From Polyangium sp. 6x1 (GTDB lineage Bacteria > Myxococcota_A > Polyangia > Polyangiales > Polyangiaceae), in NCBI RefSeq assembly GCF_029946515.1, contig NZ_JARZHH010000014.1, positions 1 through 64,000 on the forward strand: a DNA stretch of 64,000 nt, given 5' to 3'. The position numbers were made by a program, and so were the translations under genes. This document shows positions 1-8,548 of the stretch, in pieces. Each line of letters opens with the position of its first letter. Positions within the stretch are counted from its first letter, which is position 1. The notes under the pieces were generated by a model. That model saw nothing but the letters and a program-made list of their open reading frames with translations. It was not told where the DNA came from and searched no databases.

Positions 1-1070
1 ACGAATGCAGGCGCGGGTGCAGGCGGGGCGGCGGGCGCGGGTGCCGCGACGGGTGCGGCGGCGACCGGGTTTGGCGGAGCCACCCATTGCGTGGGCGGCG
101 CGGGCGGCGCGGGCGGCGCGGGTGGCGCAGCATTCGGTGGAGCTCCCCATTGCGCGGGTGGCGCAGGTGGAGCCGCATTCGGTGGAGCTCCCCATTGCGC
201 AGGCGGTGCAGTCGGCGACGGCGGCGCCGCATTCGGCGGAGCCCCCCATTGCGTCGTCGGCGTCGTGCTCGGCTGCGCGTTCCACTGCGCGGGCGCGGGC
301 GGCGCCGCGTTGGGCGGAGCCCCCCATTGCGCCGTCGGCGTCGTGCTCGGCTGCGCGTTCCACTGCGCGGGCGCAGGCGGCGCCGCGTTCGGCGGAGCCC
401 CCCATTGCGCCGTCGGCGCCGCGTTCGGTTGCGTGTTCCATTGCGCGGGCGGCTGCGCCGGTTGCGCCGGCGGAGGCCCACCCCAGCCCGCTTGCGGCGG
501 CCCCGCGTTGGGCGGCGCTCCCCATGGCTGCGCCGGCTGCGCCGGGCCGCCCTGCGGGCTCCCCCAGGGCGCGTGTCCCTGCGGCGCCGCGGACGCGCTC
601 GTCCCCCACGTCGACGGATCGTTGTGGTAAACCGGCACCCCGAAATTCGTCGCGCCGCCCCCCTGCTGCGCCCCCGGCGGAATCGGCCCGGACGTCGACC
701 CCATCAATTGATTGAAAAACCCTTGCTGCTGCGCAGGCGCCCCCGGCATGGCCGGCATCCCCGGCGCTCCCGGCATCCCGTGCATCCCCGGCGCCCCCGG
801 CATGGCCGGCATCCCCGGCGCCCCCGGCATCCCCGGCGCCGCCGGCTGCTTGAAGTGCTGATACGCCATGTACGCGAGCCCGCCCGCCGCAGCGACGCCG
901 GCCGCCCCCGCGAGCAACGTGCCCGCGCCGATCCCGCTGTCGTCCTCGCGGCGCTCGTACTCCTCGTCGCGATCACGCCGACGACGACGGGAATCGCGGA
1001 AGTTCCCGTCTTCGATTCCATCCGAGACCAGCGCGCCCAGGATCCTCTGCGCATCGAACATGGACCGCAT
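1..1070 (-). CDS. DUF533 (YebE/TerB-like) family protein, 3' end beyond window
   Basis: The minus-strand frame starts at ATG 1070 and runs off the left edge without a stop. The first 80 residues have DUF533/YebE-type features: an opening of MRSMFDAQRILGALVSDG, an Arg/Asp/Glu-rich stretch, a Gly/Ala hydrophobic segment (TLLAGAAGVAAAGGLAYMAY) and a helix ending YQHFKQ. After that come a Met-Pro-Gly-Ala linker and a long Pro/Ala/Gln/Trp-rich tract in which AQWGAPPNAAPPAP alternates with AQWNAQPSTTPT. In this family a TerB-like helical domain normally follows, and it would lie outside the window. A TTG at 1097 would add nine residues (MKAARILAN) and is possible; neither start has a good ribosome site. 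The upstream side is repeat copy A. The family call is moderately sure. The repeat tail is directly seen and its function is unknown. Confidence 0.6.
   Translation of the reverse strand, partial: MRSMFDAQRILGALVSDGIEDGNFRDSRRRRRDRDEEYERREDDSGIGAGTLLAGAAGVAAAGGLAYMAYQHFKQPAAPGMPGAPGMPAMPGAPGMHGMPGAPGMPAMPGAPAQQQGFFNQLMGSTSGPIPPGAQQGGGATNFGVPVYHNDPSTWGTSASAAPQGHAPWGSPQGGPAQPAQPWGAPPNAGPPQAGWGGPPPAQPAQPPAQWNTQPNAAPTAQWGAPPNAAPPAPAQWNAQPSTTPTAQWGAPPNAAPPAPAQWNAQPSTTPTTQWGAPPNAAPPSPTAPPAQWGAPPNAAPPAPPAQWGAPPNAAPPAPPAPPAPPTQWVAPPNPVAAAPVAAPAPAAPPAPAPAF
85..480 (-). repeat. 78-bp in-gene tandem repeat encoding QW-rich units
   Basis: Near-identical units of about 78 bp (26 codons) follow one another. 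Two adjacent full units lie at about 250-405, with shortened or diverged units on either side. Each unit encodes one AQWGAPPNAAPPAP block and one AQWNAQPSTTPT block on the minus strand. The regular Trp spacing suggests a selected low-complexity protein segment rather than random slippage. Confidence 0.7.
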
Positions 1071-1119
1071 GTTCGCCAGAATGCGCGCAGCTTTCAAGGC
1101 CGGCGGGGTTGGGGGCGCC

Positions 1120-1437
1120 TCGCTGGGGCTTTGCCCCAGGCCCCACCAGGAGCTGTCCGCTCCTGGACCTGGACCAGCGCCCGCGCTGGACCGAAGGTCG
1201 ATGAACTGCGCGATGCGCAGTTCATCGAACGGGCCGCGTCAAGACCACGAACGATCCTGCCCATCAAAACAGCCGCGCTGACGGTTCGATCGACAACGCC
1301 CCCCATGGTCTTGCCACCGGCCTGTGGGAAGAACTGCGCACCGCGCAGTTCTTCCCCCAAAGGTCCAGGGCTGGCCCTGGTTCGGGTCGAGGGGCGAACA
1401 GCCCCCGCGGGGCCCGGGGCAGCGCCCCGGCGCGGCG
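1120..1437. repeat. Compound palindromic repeat element, copy A
   Basis: A non-coding block lies between the stop of the DUF4139 gene and the start of the DUF533 gene. It contains, in order: a GCTGGGG/CCCCAG stem (1122-1138), a short inverted segment, a perfect hairpin at 1198-1228 (arms TCGATGAACTGCGC, 3-nt loop), about 80 bp of unique sequence, the conserved string TGGTCTTGCCACCGGCC, a second perfect hairpin at 1326-1356 (arms GGGAAGAACTGCGC, 3-nt loop), then GGTTCGGGTCGAGGGGCGAA and a GC palindrome GGGGCAGCGCCCC. The same order, reverse-complemented, is found at 48210-48532. Both genes around it are on the minus strand, so it sits in an intergenic transcribed or terminator position. Confidence 0.85.
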
Positions 1438-1453
1438 CTTCCCGATGATTCCG

Positions 1454-3496
1454 TCAGATCGACAGGTTCGCGATGTAGTCCGCGAGCTCGTCACGCGCGA
1501 CCCGCACCGACGCCTCTGCTGCGTCGATCGTCCGATCGAGCTCGCCGATCCGATCCTCGGTCGACGCGAGTGCCGTCAGGTACCGCGTGTGCAGCTCGCT
1601 CCCTTGGGGCGCCGATGCCAGGTTCCTCCGCAGCCGGTCCTGGTCCGACACCAGCGTTTGCCGCTCGGTTCGCAGGAGCGCGAGTGCTTGCTCCCGCGAT
1701 GCGAGTGTCCTCTGGAGCTCCGCCACGTGCGTCAGCGCTGCCCGCACCGCCGGCGACATCTCCGTTGAAGAGAGCAGCACCCCGAGCTCCTGCGCCGTGA
1801 TCGACCCGATCACGATGCTCTGCTCGATCGGCCGCTCCAGCACGGCCTCCACGACCACGGTTTGTCCGGCTGGAACCTCACGCCGGATTCGCACGTGCGT
1901 GTCCGTCGTGCCGATCACGCCCTCTGTTGGCGCTGCCAGCGTAAAACCCTGGATGCGCGGGTGCTCCACGACGAGGACACGATCCTCGTCTGCTGCGCCC
2001 TTGATCGTGTAGTCCGTCGTGCGCCGCTCCACGCGACGCACCTCCAGCACGCCTCGCGCGATCTTTGCGCCGGTCACGACCTGCGCGAACTTTTCCTCGC
2101 GGTCCACGCGCACGTCGAGATCGACGGCGTAGCTCACGAGCCGATCTTCCCCGGCGGGCAGCGCGCCGAGCCGCGCGTCTCCGACGAATGCGGTCGGCTC
2201 GTTTGCCTTCGCGTTCTCGTAGATCGACAGGATCCCGGGCGGCAGCCCTGTCTCCGTGTCGTTCTTGAGCCGCACCGAGGCGAGCGGATTCTTCGGGTCG
2301 ACGTCGTAGCGATACCAGGACACCCGCTCGATCGGGATCGACTCGCTCACGATCGGCACGAGCAGCGATTGCCCTCGCGGCAGATCCACGGGTTCCGGGA
2401 AGTGGAAGACGACCTGCGTCGCGCCCTCGGTGGGCTCGGCGATCGGCGACGGCGCGGGCGCCGGCGCCCCTTCGGCCGACTCCGACTCGAGCATCAACGC
2501 GTCGGCGGCCGAGGGCGCGGGCATGAAGCCGTGCATGAAGCGCCCTGCTCTGCCCGCTCCGTCGGCCTCCTCGGCCTTCGGCACGGCCCCCACGTCGACC
2601 GGCGGGAGCCTTCGCCCGAGCACCTCCACCGGCACCTCCGGTCGATTCACGAAATATGCTTCGTACACCGCTTGTCGCAGCGTCACGGGGTTGCCCGACG
2701 CCACCGACAGATCGACGTGGTTCCAGTCCTGCCCGCTCATGTTCTCGAGCAAGGCCCAGCCTTCGAGCTTCGCCTTGCCCTCGCCCTCGGGCAGCACGAG
2801 CCGATACGTCGACTTCCACAGCGGCGCGGCGACCACGTACCCCACGCGCACCGCCCGCTCTCCCTGCCCGTGCACGTCGATCGTGATCGTGCGCCGATCT
2901 GCGGCGGCGTGCTCTGCGATCGCGGCCAGCGCTTGCTCCACCTGGCTGCGCAGCCGCGCGTCCACGATGTCGATCTGGTCCGCCTCTTCGAGCACGAACT
3001 GCCGCATGCCCGTCGCCGTCATCAACGACACGCGGTTGCGCACGATCGTGCCTTGCCCCTCGCCGAGCGAGACTTTTTCCTCGGTCACCGAGACGAGCCG
3101 CCCCTCCATCGTCGAGCCGTGCGCCGACACGCGCAGCATTTGTCCTCGCAGCGCGCGGAGCAGCGACGCCGTGGAGGACAGGTCCTCCTGGGAGAACGGT
3201 AGATCCCGGAAGATCTCGGACAGCGGCGCGCGCCCTGGCAGGCTCGCTTGCCCGAGCCGACCTTGCGGATCCATCGCGAGCAGGCTCTTCAGCACGTCGC
3301 TCACCTGATCGAGCCGCACGTCGAACGTGAGCTCGGCGTCGCCCGACACCTGCGCTTCGTGCTCGAAGTACCCGACGCCGCCCGTCGACAGCATCACGCG
3401 CCGGAGCGCGAGTTCCTCGGCCGACGCGGTGCTTGCGACGAACGACGTGGTCATCAGCCCGAGAGCCCACGCGGCCCCGATCCTCGATTTTCTCAT
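1454..3496 (-). CDS. DUF4139 domain-containing secreted protein
   Basis: The product is 680 residues and starts at ATG 3496 after a strong GGGGAGG ribosome site. Residues 1-27 form a Sec signal peptide ending ASTASA. The mature protein starts with a beta-rich region (LALRRVMLSTGGVGYFEHEA), then the DUF4139 body with its typical YVVAAPLWKSTYRLVL, an aromatic NMSGQDWNHVDLSV segment, and later VDPKNPLASVRLKNDTETGLPPG. The C-terminal 110 residues (ELQRTLASREQALALL onward) are a predicted coiled coil. Related proteins are exported or periplasmic and have no established enzymatic role. It diverges from the Mut7-C gene across 228 bp and is followed by repeat copy A. Confidence 0.85.
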   Translation of the reverse strand: MRKSRIGAAWALGLMTTSFVASTASAEELALRRVMLSTGGVGYFEHEAQVSGDAELTFDVRLDQVSDVLKSLLAMDPQGRLGQASLPGRAPLSEIFRDLPFSQEDLSSTASLLRALRGQMLRVSAHGSTMEGRLVSVTEEKVSLGEGQGTIVRNRVSLMTATGMRQFVLEEADQIDIVDARLRSQVEQALAAIAEHAAADRRTITIDVHGQGERAVRVGYVVAAPLWKSTYRLVLPEGEGKAKLEGWALLENMSGQDWNHVDLSVASGNPVTLRQAVYEAYFVNRPEVPVEVLGRRLPPVDVGAVPKAEEADGAGRAGRFMHGFMPAPSAADALMLESESAEGAPAPAPSPIAEPTEGATQVVFHFPEPVDLPRGQSLLVPIVSESIPIERVSWYRYDVDPKNPLASVRLKNDTETGLPPGILSIYENAKANEPTAFVGDARLGALPAGEDRLVSYAVDLDVRVDREEKFAQVVTGAKIARGVLEVRRVERRTTDYTIKGAADEDRVLVVEHPRIQGFTLAAPTEGVIGTTDTHVRIRREVPAGQTVVVEAVLERPIEQSIVIGSITAQELGVLLSSTEMSPAVRAALTHVAELQRTLASREQALALLRTERQTLVSDQDRLRRNLASAPQGSELHTRYLTALASTEDRIGELDRTIDAAEASVRVARDELADYIANLSI

Positions 3497-3709
3497 GTGC
3501 CCTCCCCTTCCGCGCCCCTCGGGCTCCGCCCGGCTCGCCCGCGCTCCCCCGGAGGCCTGCGCCCTTTGGCATGCCGCCCGAGCGCGCTGCCATGTTCGTC
3601 GAGCACGGGGCGAAGCTCGTCAATGCGCCCGAGCCCGCCTCCCCGCTTTTCGCTCTCTCCCGGGGGGCGCCCGAACATCGTGCCCCCTTTCGCTCGGCCT
3701 CCCGCGGCA

Positions 3710-3715
3710 TACAAT
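3710..3715 (+). promoter_or_regulatory. -10 hexamer TACAAT, leaderless-type
   Basis: TACAAT ends nine bases before the GTG start at 3725, and there is no purine-rich ribosome site between them. The predicted transcript would begin at or next to the start codon. No convincing -35 is visible. Confidence 0.5.
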
Positions 3716-3724
3716 CTGAGCCTC

Positions 3725-4249
3725 GTGGAGCCGCGGTTCTTTTGTGACGCGATGCTGGGAGGGCTCGCGCGGTGGCTGCGCGCCGCGGGCTACGACGCCG
3801 CGTTCGAGCAAGGCATCGACGACGCTGTCCTCGTCGCGCGGGCCGGCGAGAGCGGGCGCATCCTTTTGAGCTCCGACGGTGGCATCTTCGAGCGCACGCC
3901 CGTCCGGGAGGGCCGCGTCCGCTCGCTCTACGTGCCGCGCGCGCTGGGTTTGTCGGGGGAGCTCCGGTTCGTCCTCGGCGCGTTCTCGCTCCCGCTCTTG
4001 CCGCCACGCTGCATGACCTGCGGCGGCGCGCTCCTCGAGCTCACGAAGGACGAGGCGCGCGCCGAGGCGCCGGCGAAGACGCTCTCGAGGATCGATACGT
4101 TTTACCGCTGCGAGGGCTGCGGCAAGCTGCTCTGGAGGGGCTCGCACTGGGAGCGCATCTCGCGCGTGCTCGCCGAGGCGGAGGACGCCGCGCGTGGGCG
4201 CCCGAGCGACGCGATCACGGCGTGCCCGGACGAACCTCGACGTTCGTGA
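3725..4249 (+). CDS. Mut7-C RNase domain protein with zinc ribbon
   Basis: The product is 174 residues with GTG start 3725; ATG 3752 would cut off the conserved first strand. The opening MEPRFFCDAMLGGLARWLRA and the following LLSSDGGIFERTPV are typical of the Mut7-C (PIN-like RNase) family, whose members are predicted ribonucleases. The second half carries a treble-clef-like zinc ribbon with CMTCGG and CEGCGK about 40 residues apart, ending in LLWRGSHWERI, the usual end of this family. The last 35 bp overlap the 3' end of the convergent lipoprotein gene. It is probably a cytosolic RNase or RNA-binding protein; substrate unknown. Confidence 0.8.
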   Translation: MEPRFFCDAMLGGLARWLRAAGYDAAFEQGIDDAVLVARAGESGRILLSSDGGIFERTPVREGRVRSLYVPRALGLSGELRFVLGAFSLPLLPPRCMTCGGALLELTKDEARAEAPAKTLSRIDTFYRCEGCGKLLWRGSHWERISRVLAEAEDAARGRPSDAITACPDEPRRS

Positions 4250-4784
4250 CCTTCGCGCTCCACGGACAGTATTGCTTCACCTCTTGGATCCACTCGGCCG
4301 TGTGCGCCTCGACGTACTCGGGCGTGCCGTCGCAGAGCTCGATCGTGAAGTCCGCGAAGGACACCTTCTCGGGGTCGACGTGGAAGGTCCACTTCGGATC
4401 GCAGTCCTGCCCGTCGACGACCACCTCGAAGTTCGGGATGCGCGCCGTGCCTTGTTCCTTCAGCAGAATCGCCTCGTCGATGAAGGCCTGGTTCGTGATC
4501 CAGACCGTGAACGACTGCCCGGCGACGTCGAACGTCACGAGCGCGCCGCCCGTCCGATCCTCGCAGAGCGCAGCCCCGCCGCCGCCCGCGCCGCCTTGTC
4601 CCCCTGCGCCGCCCTGCCCTCCGGCGCCGCCTTCCCCGCCCGCGCCACCCTGCCCGCCCGTGCCGCTCGGGGGCGGCCGTTCCGTGCCGATGCAGGCGCA
4701 ATCCTCCTCGGGTGTGCAGCCTCCGAGGAACGCGGCGGTCGTGGTGAATGAAAGAGCCATTGCAAGAACGTGAATCCGTTGCAT
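4215..4784 (-). CDS. Lipoprotein with BP74-like domain
   Basis: The product is 189 residues from ATG 4784, with a lipobox LGGC (Cys23), so it is probably an outer-membrane or periplasmic lipoprotein. Residues 40-70 are a Gly-Gly-Gln/Ala linker, common in myxobacterial lipoproteins. The folded part (about 75-185) has the pattern FTVWITNQAFIDEAI, then WTFHVDPEKVSFADFTIELC and a closing YCPWSAKVTNVEV. This resembles the N-terminal domain of BP74, a Dictyostelium calcium-binding protein, and its bacterial relatives. The family match is recalled from pattern only. A longer frame upstream to 4880 lacks a signal-peptide logic and is not preferred. The 3' end overlaps the Mut7-C gene by 35 bp. Confidence 0.7.
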   Translation of the reverse strand: MQRIHVLAMALSFTTTAAFLGGCTPEEDCACIGTERPPPSGTGGQGGAGGEGGAGGQGGAGGQGGAGGGGAALCEDRTGGALVTFDVAGQSFTVWITNQAFIDEAILLKEQGTARIPNFEVVVDGQDCDPKWTFHVDPEKVSFADFTIELCDGTPEYVEAHTAEWIQEVKQYCPWSAKVTNVEVRPGTP

Positions 4785-4910
4785 GCCCCGCCATCCAGCA
4801 CGCTCCATGCCAGCGGAAAAATTGATTCTCGACACACCGGCGCCGCGCCGCGTCTGGCCCTGGCGCCGCGCGTGGCACAACCTGGGCCGGTCGAACGGCG
4901 TCTCGACGTC

Positions 4911-4941
4911 TTGCGGGGTGGGCGGGTGTTTCGTTTAGAAT
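4911..4941 (+). promoter_or_regulatory. Promoter TTGCGG-19-TAGAAT, leaderless-type
   Basis: TTGCGG at 4911-4916 and TAGAAT at 4936-4941 are separated by 19 bp. The -10 ends six bases before ATG 4948 with no Shine-Dalgarno sequence, which suggests a leaderless mRNA for the M23 gene. Confidence 0.5.
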
Positions 4942-4947
4942 GCGCTC

Positions 4948-5730
4948 ATGCACCCCACGCTTCGGCTCTCGGCAGGTTATCCTGACAAATCCCCGCACCT
5001 GCGGGACGAGGTGAAGATCCTCCAGCGCGCGCTCATGGGCTGGGGGTTCGATGTGCAGCCCGACGGGAAGTTCGGCCCCGGCACGGAGCTCGCCGTGCGC
5101 AGCTTTCAGCGGCGCCAGGGGCTCGTCCCCGACGACGGCGTCGTGGGGCCGAGGACGTGGGAAGCGCTCCTGCAGAAGAAGGCCACGCCCGTCGGCACCT
5201 CCGTGCGCGACACGCCGATCATCACGGGCAGCGAGTGCTTCCCGCTCAGCAAGCTCCCGTCGGTGAACTGGACGAGCTCGCCGCGCTCGTTCGGCTCACG
5301 CCGCAGCGGCGGCACGCGCGCGCACGCGGGCTGCGACCTCTACGCCTCGCTCGGGACGTGGATCCACGCCATCGCCGACGGCGAGGTGATCCAAGGGCCG
5401 TATCCGTTCTACTGCGAGACGTACGCGCTCGAGGTGCACCACGGCTCGTTCGTCATCCGGTACGGCGAGATCCAGAAGTTCACCACGGTGAAGACCGGTG
5501 AGAAGGTCAAGGCCGGGCAGCGGATCGCCAAGGTCGGGCACCTCGTGGGCATCAAGGTCCCGAGCGACATGCTCCACCTCGAGATGTACAAGGGCAACCT
5601 CTCCGGGCCCCTCACGCAACGCTCGGGCGGGGCGAAGACCGAGAGCGGCGCGTCGTTCCAGCGCCGCGCGGACCTCATGGATCCCACCCAGCACCTGCAT
5701 CGCTGGTCGGGCAATTTGCCGCACGATTGA
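4948..5730 (+). CDS. Peptidoglycan-binding / M23 peptidase-like protein
   Basis: The product is 260 residues. Residues 18-78 are a PG_binding_1 domain (EVKILQRALMGWGFDV, then DGKFGPGTELAVRSFQRRQG and GVVGPRTWEALL). Residues 120-245 form an M23/LytM-like fold with zinc ligands His126 and Asp130 (HAGCD) and His210 (MLHLEMY). The two catalytic histidines of classical M23 enzymes are replaced: YGHL is YGEI (Glu174) and HLH is MLH (Met208). This MLHxEMY subgroup occurs in other bacteria as I recall, so it may be a variant enzyme rather than a dead one. No signal peptide is visible, which is odd for a wall hydrolase and points to delivery by a toxin or phage-like route, or to a cytosolic role. Confidence 0.8.
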   Translation: MHPTLRLSAGYPDKSPHLRDEVKILQRALMGWGFDVQPDGKFGPGTELAVRSFQRRQGLVPDDGVVGPRTWEALLQKKATPVGTSVRDTPIITGSECFPLSKLPSVNWTSSPRSFGSRRSGGTRAHAGCDLYASLGTWIHAIADGEVIQGPYPFYCETYALEVHHGSFVIRYGEIQKFTTVKTGEKVKAGQRIAKVGHLVGIKVPSDMLHLEMYKGNLSGPLTQRSGGAKTESGASFQRRADLMDPTQHLHRWSGNLPHD

Positions 5731-5794
5731 CGCGGCTCCGCGGGCCGGGCCGCGCCGCTTGCCAAGCGCCGCGGATTCGCTGTACCAAGTTTCC

Positions 5795-7435
5795 ATGCGC
5801 CCGCGTCGCCCGCCCTTCGCCCTCCTCCTCGCCTCGCTCCTCGCCCCCACGCTCGCCGGATGCGGCGGAGAAGAATCGCCTCCGGCCGCCACGCCCCCTG
5901 CGCCCACGCCGATCACCGACGATCAAGGCAAAGCGACGAACCTCTCGTGCCCGGGGGCGGTCGGGTGCGAAAAGGCCGAAGGCGACCTCCTGGTCGGCGC
6001 CTCGACGCAGAAGATCACGCCCACGATCGAGCCCTGGACCGATACGAACCAGAATGGCCTGTGGGACGAGGGCGAGGCATTCGAGGACAAGAATGGGAAC
6101 GGGGCGTGGGACGGCGTCTGGCTCGCGGGTTTCGGCAATGGCCGCGCCGCGACGAGCGTGCACGACGACGTCTGGGCGCGCGCGGTCGTCCTCGAGAAGG
6201 GCGACGTCTCCGTGGGCATGGTCGCGCTCGACCTCGTGGGGTATTTCCAGCAATACGTGCTCGACATCCGCAGGGCCGCCGCGGCCGAGGGGCTCGATTT
6301 CGATCACATCCTCGTCGCCTCGACGCACGTGCACGAGGGGCGCGACACGATGGGCATGTGGGGCAAGAGCCCGAGCAGCACGGGCATCGATCCGGCCTAC
6401 ATGGACTACATCGTCAAGCAAGCCGTCCTCGCGCTGAAGGAGGCGAAGGCGGGCCAGAAAAAGGCCAACCTCGTGGTCGCGCAAGCCCAGTCGCCGGAGC
6501 TCGTGAACGACACGCGCAGGCCCTTCGTGATCGATCAGAACATCACCACGCTCCAGTTCCGGGACGAGAGCGACGCGGTCCTCACGAACGTGGTCTTCTG
6601 GGGCAACCACCCCGAGTCGCTCGGCTCGGACAACACCGAGCTCACCTCCGATTACCCGCATTTCCTCCGCGAGACGATGGAGGCGAAATGGCCGGGCGCC
6701 CCGGCGGTCTTCTTCAATGGCCCGCTCGGCGGCCTCACGACGACGATCGGGATCGTCGGTTGCCCGGATTTCAGCGGGATGGAGACGTGCAAGCAGGGGA
6801 CGTGGGAGCGCGCGGAGTACGTCGGCAAGGGCGCTGCGGAGGCGGCGATCGCGGCGCTCGAAGGGGCGAATGCGACGAAGGACGAGGCGCCCTCCCTCGA
6901 GGTGCACCGCCGGGCGTTCCTCTTGCCCGCGACGAACACCTCGCTCGGGATCGCGGTCCTCTCCGGGCTCATGCCGCGCGACGTCTACTGGTCCGACGGA
7001 CGACGCGTGACGGCGGAGGAGCAGCCGAGCCTCGGCGTCGGCCTCTTGCTGAACGGCGACGTCGTCATCGCGACCGAGGTGAACGGCATTCACATCGGCC
7101 CGGTGGCGATCGCGACCGTGCCCGGCGAGCTTTACACGGAGCTCTGGCTCCAGAAGCCGGACGGCAGCTCGTACATCGAAAAACCCGAGGGCGCCGATTA
7201 CCCGGACGCCGTCCCCGAGACGCCGATCCAGGCCGTCTTGCCGAAGGACGCGATCAAGGTGATGGTGAACAACGCGAACGACGCGATCGGCTACATCATC
7301 CCGCTTCCGCAATGGGACGCCGTGCCGCCGTACGATTACGGCGACGACGACAACGAGTACGGCGAGGAGAACTCGTCGGGGTTTCAGGCGGGGCCGACGA
7401 TCACGAGCGAGTTCGGCAAGATGTACTCGGAGTGA
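5795..7435 (+). CDS. Neutral/alkaline ceramidase-like lipoprotein
   Basis: The product is 546 residues from ATG 5795, with signal and lipobox LAGC (Cys22). The mature part opens LLVGASTQKITPT, the usual N-terminal motif of neutral ceramidase-type amidohydrolases, continues with SVHDDVWARAVVLEKGD, and has the zinc-site region ASTHVHEGRDTMGMWG. A second expected histidine is in FWGNHPESLG. An Asp/Asn-rich insertion DTNQNGLWDEGE...DKNGNGAWDG near residue 82 looks like two calcium-binding loops. Such enzymes cleave the amide of ceramide; sphingolipids are known in Polyangiales, so a lipid role is plausible. The activity is inferred from motifs. The stop lies four bases from that of the convergent transglutaminase-like gene. 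Confidence 0.75.
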   Translation: MRPRRPPFALLLASLLAPTLAGCGGEESPPAATPPAPTPITDDQGKATNLSCPGAVGCEKAEGDLLVGASTQKITPTIEPWTDTNQNGLWDEGEAFEDKNGNGAWDGVWLAGFGNGRAATSVHDDVWARAVVLEKGDVSVGMVALDLVGYFQQYVLDIRRAAAAEGLDFDHILVASTHVHEGRDTMGMWGKSPSSTGIDPAYMDYIVKQAVLALKEAKAGQKKANLVVAQAQSPELVNDTRRPFVIDQNITTLQFRDESDAVLTNVVFWGNHPESLGSDNTELTSDYPHFLRETMEAKWPGAPAVFFNGPLGGLTTTIGIVGCPDFSGMETCKQGTWERAEYVGKGAAEAAIAALEGANATKDEAPSLEVHRRAFLLPATNTSLGIAVLSGLMPRDVYWSDGRRVTAEEQPSLGVGLLLNGDVVIATEVNGIHIGPVAIATVPGELYTELWLQKPDGSSYIEKPEGADYPDAVPETPIQAVLPKDAIKVMVNNANDAIGYIIPLPQWDAVPPYDYGDDDNEYGEENSSGFQAGPTITSEFGKMYSE

Positions 7436-7439
7436 GGGC

Positions 7440-8426
7440 TCAGCGGTCCTTTCCCAGGATCCCGTCCACGGTCGCGACGTCGATTTCGGGGTTGAAGCTC
7501 GCTCGTTTCACGGGATCTGGACGCAACACCACGAAATCCGGGTGATCCGCGCGCGAATTCCCGGTCCACGCGCCTCCGCGCACGACGAAGCGCCGCCCCT
7601 CCCACACGCCGCTGAGGTCGTAGGTATATTCGCGGGTCGTCACGTCCGAGCCCACGTAATCGTACGTCTTCACGTCGGGGGTCGCGACGAACAGGACGGT
7701 CCGGACGTGCACGGTGTCGCGCGCCCTCGCGTCTCGCGTGATCTTCGTGATGGCCTTGTACACCGGCAGGTTCCAGACCTCGTGCCCGGCGTCCCTGTCG
7801 ATGATGAATGGACGCTTCTTCTGGAAAAGCTCGGCGACGAGAACCCGATGGAACCTGTGCGGCAAGATGTCCGCGTACGCATCGTCCCACTCGCCGTCAT
7901 TGCGATCGCCGATGGTGGGCGCGTCGGTCACGGCCTCGTACGTCTTGAGAAGGAGCGCCTTGAGGTCACCGACCTTGAAGCGCAGCGAGCCGTAGACCAT
8001 CGGCTTCGTCGGCTCGGGCTCCATGATCGAGGCGAGCGCCCACGCGAAGCAGAGACCCGACCATGAATCGGCCCGCGCATCGTAAATCTTCTCGCGCTCG
8101 TAGGCCGCCGCCCTCGTCGTCTTGTGCAGGAGCGTGCTGTTGTAGAGATCGTATTTCTGGAGGGGCGACAGCTCTCCGTTCTTCTCCGCGAAGAGGAAAT
8201 CGTCCACCGTCGGGAACCACCACGAGGACCAGGGCTTGATCGTCGCTTCTGCGGAGAACTCCCCTTCCGATATCACGAGGTTTTTCCGGGTGCTCCCACG
8301 TCTCTCCGTGACTTCCTCCACGGAAATCGCCATATCGCCGTCTTCATCCGGCGCGTCATCGCCGCACCCAACGAGCGTACCGAACAACATCAGCAAGAGG
8401 GCAGCATGATGGATACGAGACGCCAT
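7440..8426 (-). CDS. Transglutaminase-elicitor-like lipoprotein
   Basis: The product is 328 residues from ATG 8426 behind GGAGGTG, with lipobox LVGC (Cys21). Landmarks resemble the TGase_elicitor family (Phytophthora GP42 type): KPWSSWWFP (64-72), KYDLY (91-95), DSWSGLCFAWALASI (120-134) with likely nucleophile Cys126, MEPEPTKP, and GHEVWNLPVYKAI (214-226). The last string corresponds to the Pep-13 region of GP42 (VWNQPV), and His215 is the likely catalytic His. In the family these residues catalyse protein cross-linking through Gln and Lys. I infer an extracellular or surface cross-linking enzyme. The Cys-rich secreted gene lies just upstream in the same direction, possibly co-transcribed, although a hairpin sits between them. 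Confidence 0.75.
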   Translation of the reverse strand: MASRIHHAALLLMLFGTLVGCGDDAPDEDGDMAISVEEVTERRGSTRKNLVISEGEFSAEATIKPWSSWWFPTVDDFLFAEKNGELSPLQKYDLYNSTLLHKTTRAAAYEREKIYDARADSWSGLCFAWALASIMEPEPTKPMVYGSLRFKVGDLKALLLKTYEAVTDAPTIGDRNDGEWDDAYADILPHRFHRVLVAELFQKKRPFIIDRDAGHEVWNLPVYKAITKITRDARARDTVHVRTVLFVATPDVKTYDYVGSDVTTREYTYDLSGVWEGRRFVVRGGAWTGNSRADHPDFVVLRPDPVKRASFNPEIDVATVDGILGKDR

Positions 8427-8501
8427 GGTGGAACACCTCCGTGCAAACGAGCGATTTGTCGCGTTCTGGACTCCAAGGGCTACAGACGGAAAGAGCCGGA
8501 G

Positions 8502-8522
8502 AGGCCGACCGCAAAGCGGCCT
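8502..8522 (-). terminator. Short hairpin between Cys-rich and TGase-like genes
   Basis: AGGCCG and CGGCCT pair around nine bases, with an alternative CCGC/GCGG pairing inside. It lies 27 nt after the stop of the Cys-rich gene. There is no T-run, so it may be an attenuator or processing site rather than a true intrinsic terminator. Confidence 0.3.
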
Positions 8523-8548
8523 GCCTCCCCGGCGTGAGACGGATCCTT

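Noticed and set aside
87-1448. Plus-strand open frames over the left end, including a Gly-Ala-Cys repeat frame
   Set aside because: The minus strand carries the DUF533-like gene; the plus frames mirror its QW repeats.
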